NCBI GenBank assembly: GCA_018398585.1
Contig: JAGTTD010000010.1
Coordinates: forward strand, 20,706,005-20,770,004
DNA: 64,000 nucleotides
DNA from: Simmondsia chinensis
Lineage: Eukaryota > Streptophyta > Magnoliopsida > Caryophyllales > Simmondsiaceae
Reading direction: 5' to 3'
Each line of letters begins with the position of its first letter. The stretch's first letter is position 1. A program made the translations under genes and the position numbers. A model generated the notes under the pieces. The model made no database searches. It was not told where the DNA came from and saw only the letters and a program-made list of their open reading frames with translations. Below are positions 53,701 through 63,179 of the stretch, piece after piece.

Positions 53701-54330
53701 CACCGGCTTGGCATCGAGCAAGGTCAGGATGCGGTGGTCATGTGAGCGAGGCGAGGGAAGGGTCCTTGGTTCTTCAAAGACATCTTGGTACCGGCTTAGG
53801 ATGTGCTCAATCTCCAGATGGACAAGGGAATTAGGAACCTCCACGGCGGAAGCCATAAAGAGATGTCCCATTACATGTCCGGCCTTCTTAAGGAACGTTG
53901 TTAGGCCCTTACCCGAAATAGACTGCAAAGAAGCTCTCTCGTATGTGCCTTGCAACAGAATTGCCTTCCCATTCTTGAAGCATGCAAATTTCAGGTTGGT
54001 GAAGTTGAATGTCACGGGTCCGTAGCGTTGGATCCAATCTACCCAAGGACCATATCACTGCCTAGGAGTTCAAGCACCCGTAAGTCATCAACGAATGTTG
54101 TGCCTTGAACCTTCCACCTTACCAACGGACACTTCTGATAGCTAACGAGACTTTCCCCATTAGCCACGGTTATGGTCATGACAACGGTAGGCACGGTCTC
54201 AAGTCAAAGTTCTTGAACTATACGGGCATCGAGAAAACTGTTTGTGGACCCACAATCGATCAAAATGTTTACCTCACGCTTCTTGATCTCTCCCTTAAAT
54301 CTCAAAGTGATATGTGTGATCTAGCCTGAA
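53572..54330 (-). pseudogene. E3 aspartic protease and linker
   Basis: Near 54265-54232 the minus strand reads VNILIDCGSTNSFLDARIV, a retropepsin box with DCGS in place of DSGS. Further left, in other frames, it reads LQSISGKGLTTFLKKAGHVM, LEIEHILSRYQDVFEEPRTL and RSHDHRILTLLDAKPVNIRP, the usual linker into RT. The last open piece (53572-54015) also holds the RT N-terminus. Confidence 0.82.
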
Positions 54331-55590
54331 AGTGCATTGAGGGAAATCTCCATGGTCTCATTTTCTTTACCTTCGATTTCTTCTACCGTAGCCTCCTCTT
54401 CCGATTCTTCATCCTCAACTTCTTCGCCCTCCATGCTTTGTAACTGTTTTTCCTTGCAAACGTGTCCCGGAAAATATTTTTCATGGCACTTGTACATTGG
54501 CCGGGCTCCCGTTTAGGCACGCTTGACCCGGGATAGGAGCTGGCACTGGATCGGTTGGCACCGGGCTTGTGCATGGAATCGTGGGACTAGCCTGGGCCTT
54601 GGAACGAGACTGCAGGTGCTGTCCGGATGCTTGAGGCTGGTTTGGTGCTGAAACTGGGCCGCACGGTAGGCTTGGTGGCTGGCTTGATTTCCTCTATTGC
54701 AACCTCTTCAAGTTTGGCTTGTTAAAAGGCCATGCTTAGATCGGTAAAGCGGCTAGCCTTGACGGAGGCTCGGATTGCAGGTTTGAGCCCGCTAATGAAG
54801 CTTGACATGAAGTACTCCTCACTCAAGGTTGGATGATGAATTAACATCCAACTCTTCAACTCCTTGAATCTTATTACATACTCCTCCACCGGTCCATTTT
54901 GCGTCATTTTACTAAATTCCTCGACAACGTCTTGAGGTGAGCGATCTCCAAAACGTTTGCAAAATTCATCCATGAAGAATTGCCATGTCATTTGGGGGTG
55001 TTTAAGTTCGAGAGCATGGTACCACACATCTCCGTAGTCGTGAAGATGACTTGATGCATATTCTACCCACTCGTTCTCGGGAATTTGATACCAATGAAAA
55101 TACTTACGACATTTCCTGATCCAAGCTCTCGGATTTGAACCTTCAAACTTCGGTATTTCGAGCCTTAGTGTGGGGTTGTACCACTAGCGGTTGCATCTGT
55201 TGCTTTGGCTATACTCTCCATCTTCCATGACCCTGGGTGGGCCACGGTTGTTCCTGGGCTTGAAAAGGGGTGTGGGTGGTGGTAAGATTCCGTCTCCTGT
55301 CCGGGCATGGTTCCCGGATCCTCCTTACGCGGTGAACTAGAGTGCATTCACGTGTGGTGCCACGGGCTCAGCTTCGGGGCTCTTTTCTTGGGCCTTTGAA
55401 AAACCAGTTGACTGCTTCGGCCAGGGTTCTCATTTCTAGCCCCATAGTCTCCATGGTGGCTTTCAGATTGGTGGTAGTTCGGGTTTGTTACCCAACAAGG
55501 TCCTCCAAATGGTCCAACCTTCCTTCAACAACTTCAACCCATTCATTGGCATCGGTATTTCCGAATGAAGACGTACTTCTCGTAATGGCC
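54331..55590 (-). pseudogene. E3 gag
   Basis: Capsid blocks are at 55027-54722: MWYHALELKHPQMTWQFFMD, EFCKRFGDRSPQDVVEEFSK, YVIRFKELKSWMLIHHPTLS and MSSFISGLKPAIRASVKASR. A knuckle-like CHEKYFPGHVCKEKQ lies near 54470, followed by an acidic stretch (EVEDEESEEEATVEEIEG) leading into the protease. The N-terminal part (55100-55590) is degenerate. The layout matches chromoviral gag. Confidence 0.82.
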
Positions 55591-55609
55591 AGCTTGTGAG
55601 ATAGTAAGA

Positions 55610-55623
55610 TGGCTCTAATACTA
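55610..55623 (-). promoter_or_regulatory. E3 primer-binding site (tRNA-iMet)
   Basis: On the minus strand TAGTATTAGAGCCA, three bases from the LTR, resembles the tRNA-iMet-complementary TGGTATCAGAGCC with two or three changes. Confidence 0.75.
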
Positions 55624-55626
55624 CTT

Positions 55627-55719
55627 TGTCACGTACCTAAGTTCATGACTTGGAGAGGTTTCGATTAAGGACCGAAAGTGAGAGAAAGAGAAGTAGAAAG
55701 AGATAGAAAGGAGGTAGAG
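55627..55719 (-). repeat. E3 5' LTR, truncated by the hAT element
   Basis: The first 93 bp match 50282-50374 (TGTCACGTACCTAAGTTC and onwards) up to GGAGGTAGAG, where the hAT end begins. Confidence 0.9.
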
Positions 55720-55912
55720 GTGGCCAACGGGCGGGGCGGGCCAGGCCTGGGCCGAAGCCGGGTCGGCCCGCACTATAGAGGGCAGGGTCGTGTCGAGGCC
55801 CGGCTGGGAACCGGGCCTGGCCCAGCCCGGCCCAGCCCGGGGGCCTCAAGGGGCAGGCCCGGCTACAGTACAGGCGGACCGGTCCGAGCCGGGCCTAGGC
55901 TCGGCTTTTTAA
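55720..55912 (+). repeat. GC-rich hAT subterminal block
   Basis: About 190 bp composed largely of GGCCCGG/CCGGGC words in both orientations in an otherwise A+T-rich window. It is predicted to fold strongly. It is typical of one class of plant hAT ends. The open frames here (55643-55849, 55678-56097) are composition artefacts. Confidence 0.8.
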
Positions 55913-56206
55913 AGGAAAACAAATTAATAATACAAAGTCGTTTTGTACTAAGTAATTCATTGATAAATAATATGAGATACAAATACATTTTTTTTCAAGC
56001 ACTAATAATGCAAAAATATACATTAAATATATGTAATAAAATAAATTACACAATAAGTAATGGCAAATATCTTATCAAAAAAAATAATGGTACATAAATA
56101 ACGTAACAAATATAAGTACAAATACAAAGTTTGACATATGGGGGGTGCGGTCGTCTTTTGACGTCAATATTTAAAAGTAAATAATTGACATACAAAAGTG
56201 TTGATA

Positions 56207-57825
56207 TCAGTCGCCTTGGGGGGTATCTAGGCCATCATTTGAGGTATCGGTTGTACGGTCGTCTTCTTCATCGCTCGATGAATCCAGCTTCATTCTCTGT
56301 TGTTCTCTTGCCTCTGCTAGCAGCCAATTCTTCAAGCACACGGACATCTCCAAGCTTAAAGGCGATAGCTTCGCCCTCTTCGTTCCAAGCAACCTACCAC
56401 CAAGACTGAAAGCACACTCCGATGCCGCTGAAGACACCGGACAACTTAGTATATCACGTGCCATGGTGGAAAGCACGGGATACTGGGTTTGGTTTGTGTT
56501 CCACCATTGTAACAGGTCAAAATTTGGGTTGGCCGGCGGCCCGAAAATATGGACCATCGGTGTCCGCAAATAATAATCTAACTCGTCACATGATGTGAGG
56601 GCTGCTGTGGGCGTAAATTGCTCCAACAGCTTCCACGAATATGACGTGTGTGTGAACTACTTCCACTAGATGTGGAAGATCCTACTGCAGCAGTACTAGG
56701 ATTATTGGACGCTAATTGACGGGAATATTGAGAAAATAAACTATGCAAGTTGTTATTGACATCGGCAATGAAAGTGTCAATATTAAGAATAGGATTCAAA
56801 TACGTGAAAAAATGTTGGCAAAACAAGTTGAAACCCGAGCGTTTATAACTAGGGTCTAAAATAGTTGCAAAGCAGTATGTAAGAGGTAGTTCAAAATAAT
56901 ATTTGGCAAACTTTTCTTTCATTGCCTGAATCGATGCGAACAAAACGGGGTTGGATTCATTACCCACCATCCAATTGACAATATCAAGCAATCTTGATAT
57001 TGCTTGAGGCATGGTCGGATAGTAGCAACCCGAAACAAATGTTGTTGCCTCTTTAAACATGCTAAAAAAGTTACAGATTTCATCTATTGTCTCCCAATTT
57101 ATACCGGTCAGGTTGTAATCACTCCATTCTGCACGATTTTCATGGGCGTATTCCATTAGAACGTCTTTGTATGGTAGGAGGCGCTCTAACATTTCTACCA
57201 TAGACGACCACCTAGTTTAGGAGTCTAATTTGAATTGTTTATATTCTACGTTATGCAACCTACATAAATTTCTAAATTTTTTTTCCTAGTGCTAGATGAT
57301 TTTACAGATATTATTACCGATCTTAAGGTGATAATGGATGCTTTTATAAGATCTAAATCATCCGTTACTATTAAATGCAAAATGTAACAAACGCAACGAA
57401 TATGGAAACACTTCCCAGCTAACATGTGTCTCATTTGCCTAATTAAATGTGTAACGGCTGCAGTATTATTGGTAGCATTGTCGAACGTAATACTGAAGAT
57501 ACGTCGCTCTATGCCCCAGTCGCGGACTGCCGACATAATCACACCCGTAATTACCCCGGCATTGTGGGGGCAATCTAAAAGTCCAAAATGAATTATCCGC
57601 TTTTGCATGATGAATGATTCATCGGTCCAGTGTGCCGTTATGCACATATAAGGTTTGCCGAGTTTCGACGTTCATACGTCCGACGTCAACGAGAACATGC
57701 TCGTTTTCGTCGCAAAATGTGTGAAGACCCCAGTTTTCTTCCCGTGGTACAACGTAAAAGCGTTCCGCTTTACTGTGTTCCGAGGAATCCTCACAATGAC
57801 GGGATTCACATTTCAGGAAGTTTAA
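56207..57825 (-). pseudogene. hAT transposase
   Basis: Minus-strand blocks, N to C: VNPVIVRIPRNTVKRNAF (near 57800), TSMFSLTSDV then TSKLGKPYMCITAHWTDESF (57690-57610), DWGIERRIFSITFDNATNNT (57500), GKCFHIRCVCYILHLIVTDD (57400), ending near 57246 in one frame. Then come VEMLERLLPYKDVL (57190), LPLTYCFATILDPSYKRSGF (56870), and the C-terminal dimerisation region WWNTNQTQYPVLSTMARDIL, VSSAASECAFSLGGRLLGTK (56420-56520). Domain order is that of plant hAT transposases. Only a few frameshifts and one TGG-to-TGA-like stop are seen, so it is moderately decayed. The plus-strand frame at 57630-57845 is its shadow. Confidence 0.88.
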
Positions 57826-57830
57826 ACAGT

Positions 57831-58802
57831 GGATCTTTCTTTTAAGTTTGATTTATCCCATAATCAAAATTAGAATCACATTCTAAATTTTATCTAACAA
57901 ATAAATAAAACCCTAATCTAATTAGGTTCCTTTAATTATCCAACATATGTAATCTAATCTCATTAGATACATTATGAAAATTTTATTTTTAAACAATTTA
58001 ACTTTCAAATTTTCTAATCTCATTAGATCTATTTTAAAAAATTCTCCCACTCAAAGAAATCAAATATTTCACAAAGTTGCATATACAAATGGCCTTTTAA
58101 CTTGATTAATATTATAAATAGTACTCAACTCATTTAAATAATATCAGACATGTAAACAAAACTTAATAAGTATCATGTTATCAAACCTTTTGAATAACAT
58201 TACTTAAGGCTTAACTAGGATGGAGTAATTAAAGAATTTTCTAAAACAATTTTTGATAAGATTATCACATAATTCTAATTAATTATTTAAATAATAACAT
58301 TAAAAAAATTTTAATAATAAGGGGGGACGTGGTGCCCAGCACCACCGTTTCCTTTTGTTTAATTTTAATTTTAATTTAAATAAATAAATAATTATTTTAG
58401 ATGTTAATCTCATTAGATCATAAAATAAATCCATATATCTAATCACATTAGAAATGCAATATTTTGGATTATAATAAAATATTCAACAACTGAATATTTT
58501 ATACCTTTGTTCAAATCTAATCACATTAGATCAATAATCTAAATCATTCAAATCCTTAAATGTCTAATCTCATCAGATTGGTTTTAGAAATACCCCCCTT
58601 GATTGAATCTTGACTCATATAAAATTTTAAACAGTTTAAAACTTTGTTGAACATTCATTCTTATTATTAAAGTCTTTAACAACAATATTTAGGATTGTCT
58701 TTTTCCTTTAATGAAATTCTCAATTTCGTACTTTCATTATTCTACATACTTTAATTTTATCAAACCAGATATTTTTAATATCAATCATGAAAAAATTTAG
58801 AG
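57831..58802 (-). other. A+T-rich leader next to a Copia-type LTR, with repeated palindromic words
   Basis: No gene is seen. By position it is the 5' leader of the minus-strand Copia-type element whose primer site is at 58803. It contains about seven variants of TCTAATCTCATTAGA (57919, 57955, 58012, 58404, 58438, 58516, 58562) and a perfect short hairpin GTGGTGC-CCA-GCACCAC (about 58330). Confidence 0.5.
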
Positions 58803-58816
58803 TGGCTCTAATACCA
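58803..58816 (-). promoter_or_regulatory. Primer-binding site (tRNA-iMet) of the minus-strand Copia-type LTR
   Basis: On the minus strand TGGTATTAGAGCCA lies two bases from the LTR edge, one mismatch from the tRNA-iMet-complementary sequence. Confidence 0.82.
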
Positions 58817-58818
58817 AT

Positions 58819-60631
58819 TGTTAGGAGCATACTTCAAAATTATTTCCCTAAATTGGCCCAATGGAAGACAAATTTGCAATTCTTAATTTTAAATCTAAAG
58901 CTCTGACCTAATTAAACTATTTAATTAGATCTAAATCTCATTCTAATGGGTTCATAATAGGACAAACAAAAAAATATAAAAAAAATAAGTATAAATATAG
59001 TATATAAATTAAACAAAATAATGGAAAACAAATTAAATATCAAATAGTTAATTTAGACATACCTGAAGCGCAAGTCCCAACTCTGACTTAAAGATCTAAA
59101 ATTGTAAGAAGAATTCATGACACCTCAATATCTTCTTCGCAATGGCCTCCTTTAGCATCGGTAATGTAGGCTCCCAAAATATCTAACGTAGGAAAAATTT
59201 CGGAACAAAAATTTTCCCTTAATCTCTACAAAAAATAATGTTTTAGAAAAATTATGCTAAAATAATAATTTAGAATATCCCTAAAACAATTTTAGAGTTT
59301 TCCTTGTGGGAGAAACCCAAGAATCAAAACCCTTCCCATACTTTGTCACGGCTAAAGAAGATTTTTATAAAAAAAAATTTGTATATACATACATATATGT
59401 GGGCGCCGAATGGGGTCCACTTGAAAATTACTAGCGTTAGGCAGGTTGCCCAACGCAGTATATATAAATTTTTTTTCCCTTTAAACCACGATATCTATCA
59501 TTTTATATATTCATCTTATGAATATCTGTTTAGCATAAAAATTTCTTTATCTTATAAATAAAAAATTTATCTCATGAATTCATATTTCTAATATTATCAA
59601 ATGACGCTTAAGTTGAGGCTTGCGAAGGAACTTCAGGGACAATCTAACTGTAGCTCCAAATGGGTCAAATCTGATTGTTATCTCATGATAACAATTGATT
59701 ACCATTTAGTAAAACTTAATTCCACTATATAAGTTTTATGGCACTCTAGAATTAAGTATATTCACTCAAGAATTTCCCAAATAACTTTTATTATGACAAT
59801 TAACCCCTCTATTAGATATCTGTAAGTAAACGTAAGTTTAACTGCTATCGTTACTTTTCTCATATCTCTCGCCGTAGTTCTTGACTTGCTCTTCTTCAAA
59901 AATTCAATAATACATATACAATTTTCGTATTAATTCCAAATGTCAAATATAAGGAATACTTTGGCCAAAGATTCTAGAATATGTTCCTATGCTTGCGATC
60001 AACTAAGGGAACATCTTTATCTCATTAGAGACTATAGGTTTCATGTAAAACAACTGTTCCCTCTAAACTTCATGTCGTTACTTAACACACGTAAGCTTCA
60101 ATTCAACACACTTTTACTAATCCTTTTGGCACATCAAAGCAACGATCAATCCATGCATGAGTTCAGACCGTTTCCTAGATTTAGAGCTATCGTCTTACAT
60201 AATTAATTATTTCTGATATCAATTAAGAAACAATAATTCAGGTGGCCCTGCTCAGTATTTCGATCATATAGAGAACACCCACATAATACTTTTGGGTCCC
60301 TACCCACATGACCAACACGAGCGATCTAAAGTATTATATTATAGTCTTATCACACATGTTGTCCAAACTCATAAGTGATTACGACCATATACTTTGACAG
60401 TATCTCACTTATTTGATTTAAGTCTATATGTGGCTCAATCTCATTGACCATTTAACCCAAACCCTACGTGTCATCTTGGACTACGTTCATCTCATGGAAC
60501 GTTTTAGAAAACAATCACATGCATGTTAGACTCGTAAAACATAATCAGATAATAAATAAATAAATAAATAATTTTATTTATTTAATATTTTGAACAAACT
60601 AATTGGGTTTTCTAGGACATCAATTCTAATA
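58819..60631 (-). mobile_element. Copia-type LTR, minus orientation
   Basis: About 1.8 kb, bounded on the left by a primer site and on the right by the sequence (minus strand) TATTAGAATTGATGTCCTAG. That sequence aligns with TGTTGGAATAAGTGTTCAGG at 63180 on the plus strand. The two share AAACCCAATTAGTT, AAACGTTCCATGAGAT, GTTTGGACAACATGT, GATAAGACTATAATATAATA and more. This copy therefore faces away from the one at 63180. The matching 3' LTR was not found. A short imperfect hairpin lies at 59432-59456. Confidence 0.78.
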
Positions 60632-61107
60632 ATAAACCACTTAGGGCAGTGGTGAACTTCACAGCATGGCGATTTCCTTCAGTTCAATTCTTCTTCCCTA
60701 AATCTTTAATATTTTCAGTCATTTAATTATCTTGCATCGAATCATTTTGGTTTAATACAAGGTTTATTGTGTTCAGTTTTTGTCTTTATGTCTGTTTAAG
60801 TTTCATTTGCCCTCACCTTGAGTTAGCCTTGCATATCTAGAGCAAGAGAATTTGACTATGCATTTGCCCATATTTCTCCGACATGTCGCACTTATATTGA
60901 TAATGTTAGAGATGGTTAAAGATTCCAACCCGCTCTCTCTCTATTTTATTTGTTTCCCATTCTTAGCTCTTTTTCATGGAAAATAATTATGGCAGCAAGA
61001 ATTGGCTGCAATTCACCAGCCTTTAGCTACTTCAGTGCTAGCCTGCCTTGTTGGAGAAATAGGTGAATAAGTGATCAAAATATAACTCTTTATTACAATT
61101 AAAGTGA
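60632..61107 (+). other. No feature recognised
   Basis: A+T-rich sequence between the Copia-type LTR and the polyprotein fragment. No open frame or repeat that I can support. Confidence 0.4.
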
Positions 61108-61407
61108 TCATGAGGTTATAGAAGATGACATAAATGACTCAACAATGTAAGCAGAACTCAAGCCTATTTTATTCATATCATTGAACACATCAAGTACAAA
61201 AACACCACCATTACAGAGCCCTTTCCTGACGAAGTTGGTATTTTTAGTGGGAATAAACTTGTCAAATTCGAAAGTTAACTTAAATCTAGCTTTGTTCAAC
61301 GATGCACCCCAAACTAAATTCCTATGCAAATTAGGAACATGCAGCACGTTTTGCAAACATAGATCATGTAGTTTTAAATAGTGTTTAAAACCGTTACTTG
61401 CAAGCAT
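61108..61407 (-). pseudogene. Copia polyprotein fragment (GAG-pre-integrase region)
   Basis: A 99-codon minus-strand frame reads KLHDLCLQNVLHVPNLHRNL, then VWGASLNKARFKLTFEFDKF, NTNFVRKGLCNGGVFVLDVF and SSAYIVESFMS. LxNVLHVPxxxxNLVS and the GxFVLD..NK..SSAYxxES run are typical of the segment between protease and integrase in plant Ty1/copia polyproteins. It lacks everything on both sides. It may belong to the same family as the flanking LTRs, but this is not proven. Confidence 0.75.
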
Positions 61408-61773
61408 ACAAGCAAGTTGTAGCTATGTTGAATATACGGGTGCTGTATCCGTAGGGCATCAGTGTAAAGTTGGATTCAATTATTAATGAGCGGTTTAATT
61501 TTGGATTTTTGTTGGAAGGTTATGCAGTTAATGAAATTACAGAAAAAAATAGTAAAATAAAGTATCAAATCAATCAAGGGAAGTTTAGGGAATGAATTTG
61601 GGGTAGCTTACCCGTAATTATACTTTACTATGGCAATAACTTTAAAGCTTAAGCAACGAGCTCTAAGCTTAGGTTAACTCTTAAATTAGGGCTTACGGTA
61701 ATAAACTAATCTAAGTGCGTACAATCCATCTTATCACTATTGGTGTCGCATTGGTTATCTCAATAGTACTACA
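61408..61773 (+). other. No gene recognised; left shoulder of the inverted repeat
   Basis: No open frame is supported. ATTGGTG..CG..ATTG near 61740 has a possible inverted partner at about 62540-62560, so the palindrome may extend past its clear arms. Confidence 0.4.
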
Positions 61774-62437
61774 TAATTCCTTTCTCACTCCTAATTCAAT
61801 GCTAACTTATATAAAAGATTGTGGTCAGGGTTAGGTATAACCTCAACCCTAACCACTTGTGAAAAGCTATTATGTTAAAGTCTAGGCTAGAAGCACCTAG
61901 ATGGAATGCAAATAAATTGGAAATCTAACCATGGCTACAAGCACTTCAATATAAATCCAATCACAATAGATGGCTTCTCACTGGGGTTGGAAAATAACGT
62001 AACACAAGCCATACAACAATAAAGTATAAATTCGAGACTCGGACGGTTTCCCATCCTTCATCCATGAATTTTTCTTTATTTTTCTCTTAAGATTTTGTGA
62101 TGTATAAAACTCTCATAGAGAAGTAGACTTGTAGTTTAGGAGTGAAGGATGGATAGCTGTTTGGATCCCAGATTTATACTTTATTGTTGACAATGACTTG
62201 TGTTATGTTATTTTTGCACCCCTATGGGGAGTTTTTAATTGTGACTGGTATTTTATTGTTGTGCCTGTAGCCCTATTGATGGTCAGATTTTCAATTTATT
62301 TGCATTCCGTCTATATACTTGTAACTTAGACTTTAACCTAATAGGTTTTCACAAGTGGTCAGGGTTGAAGTTGTACCCAACAATGAACACAATCTTTTAT
62401 ATAAGTTAACATTAAATTAGGAGTGAGAAAGGAATTA
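61774..62437. repeat. Large imperfect inverted repeat (arms about 290 bp, loop about 78 bp)
   Basis: Left arm 61774-62063 and right arm 62142-62437 are reverse complements with scattered mismatches and small gaps. Shared runs include TAATTCCTTTCTCACTCCTA, AACTTATATAAAAGATTGTG, ACCACTTGTGAAAA, GGAATGCAAATAAATTG, CAACAATAAAGTATAAA and CCATCCTTCA. No ORF lies inside. No terminal direct repeats were verified. Confidence 0.88.
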
Positions 62438-62445
62438 ATTAGTCA

Positions 62446-62536
62446 ACCTCACCTAAAGGTTAAGTTAGGTAGTCAACCTCATTTAACATCACTATGCACC
62501 GCAACACCTCACCTAATTGTTAGGTTAGGTAGTCAA
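62446..62536 (+). repeat. Direct repeat, 31 bp at 60-bp spacing
   Basis: ACCTCACCTAAAGGTTAAGT at 62446 recurs at 62506 as ACCTCACCTAATTGTTAGGT. Both continue TAGGTAGTCAA. Confidence 0.85.
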
Positions 62537-63168
62537 TCGCTCCACCAATGTATGCAATATGGACTACCATTCCAAAATAGCTTTTAACACAACATGGTTA
62601 TTTTTCTTATGCTTCCAACTCAACAGATGTAAAACTCATCATTTTTCTAACATTATTTCAAATATAAAGTAACCTACTTTCAAAACTCACACGATTTTGC
62701 CTCAACCAGCATCTTTCGACATATAACATTTCATTTTATAAATTTAGTGAAAATTCATATGAATTTAGTGTGATGTTACATCAAATAGGTAATTTGCCTA
62801 TTTGATCTACACAAAGCTTAAAACTTATTTTTATTTGGTATTAATTCAATCTCTTGCCAAGCAAATTTGTACTTTCAAATCTGATGCAAATAACATTTTT
62901 ACCCTCTAAACACAATCATATATAAATTTAAGCATACTTCATCAAGGATTTTCAACAAAAATGACAATTTAATCATATTATAAAAAAACTAACTACTTAA
63001 GCGAAATTTTTAATAAAACACAATAGATGCTAAAACAAAGTTTAATTACAAGAGATTGATGATAATTTATTTACCTGATTGCTAGTACTCTTTGTTGAGA
63101 TGTTTTCACATACCAAAATACTTATTAAGGGATAGTTATGCAATGCAGGGCTACTTGGGTTGACGGAC
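62537..63168 (+). other. A+T-rich 3' region before the Copia-type 3' LTR
   Basis: No gene is seen. By position it may be the degenerate end of a plus-strand Copia-type element. Confidence 0.4.
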
Positions 63169-63179
63169 AAGTGGGAGAT
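63169..63179 (+). promoter_or_regulatory. Copia-type polypurine tract
   Basis: AAGTGGGAGAT directly precedes the LTR start TGTTGGAATAAG; this is the usual form in plant Ty1/copia elements. Confidence 0.82.

Larger units (their letters stand above)
50282..55719 (-). mobile_element. E3: chromovirus on the minus strand
   Basis: The left end is the 3' LTR (50282-50967, 686 bp), followed rightwards by a polypurine tract, integrase with chromodomain, RT/RNase H, protease, gag, a primer site and the first 93 bp of the other LTR (55627-55719), where a hAT element interrupts. The rest of that LTR was not found within the window, so the right target duplication could not be checked. The LTR begins TGTCATGGCCC and ends ACGTGACA on the minus strand. 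Confidence 0.9.
55715..57830 (-). mobile_element. hAT transposon remnant with transposase
   Basis: The left end TAGAGGTGGCCAACGGGC followed by a GC-rich block is a common plant hAT terminus. The transposase is on the minus strand. No matching right terminus (GCCCGTTGGCCACCTCTA) was found within the next 6 kb, so the right end is lost and no 8-bp target duplication can be shown. It interrupts the E3 LTR. Confidence 0.82.

Noticed and set aside
55643..56097. Pro/Gly/Arg-rich open frames on both strands
   Set aside because: Stop codons are rare in the GC-rich hAT end; no domain or start context supports coding.
58321..58345. Short perfect hairpin considered as an RNA gene
   Set aside because: A seven-base stem alone is too small; no tRNA or other RNA features surround it.
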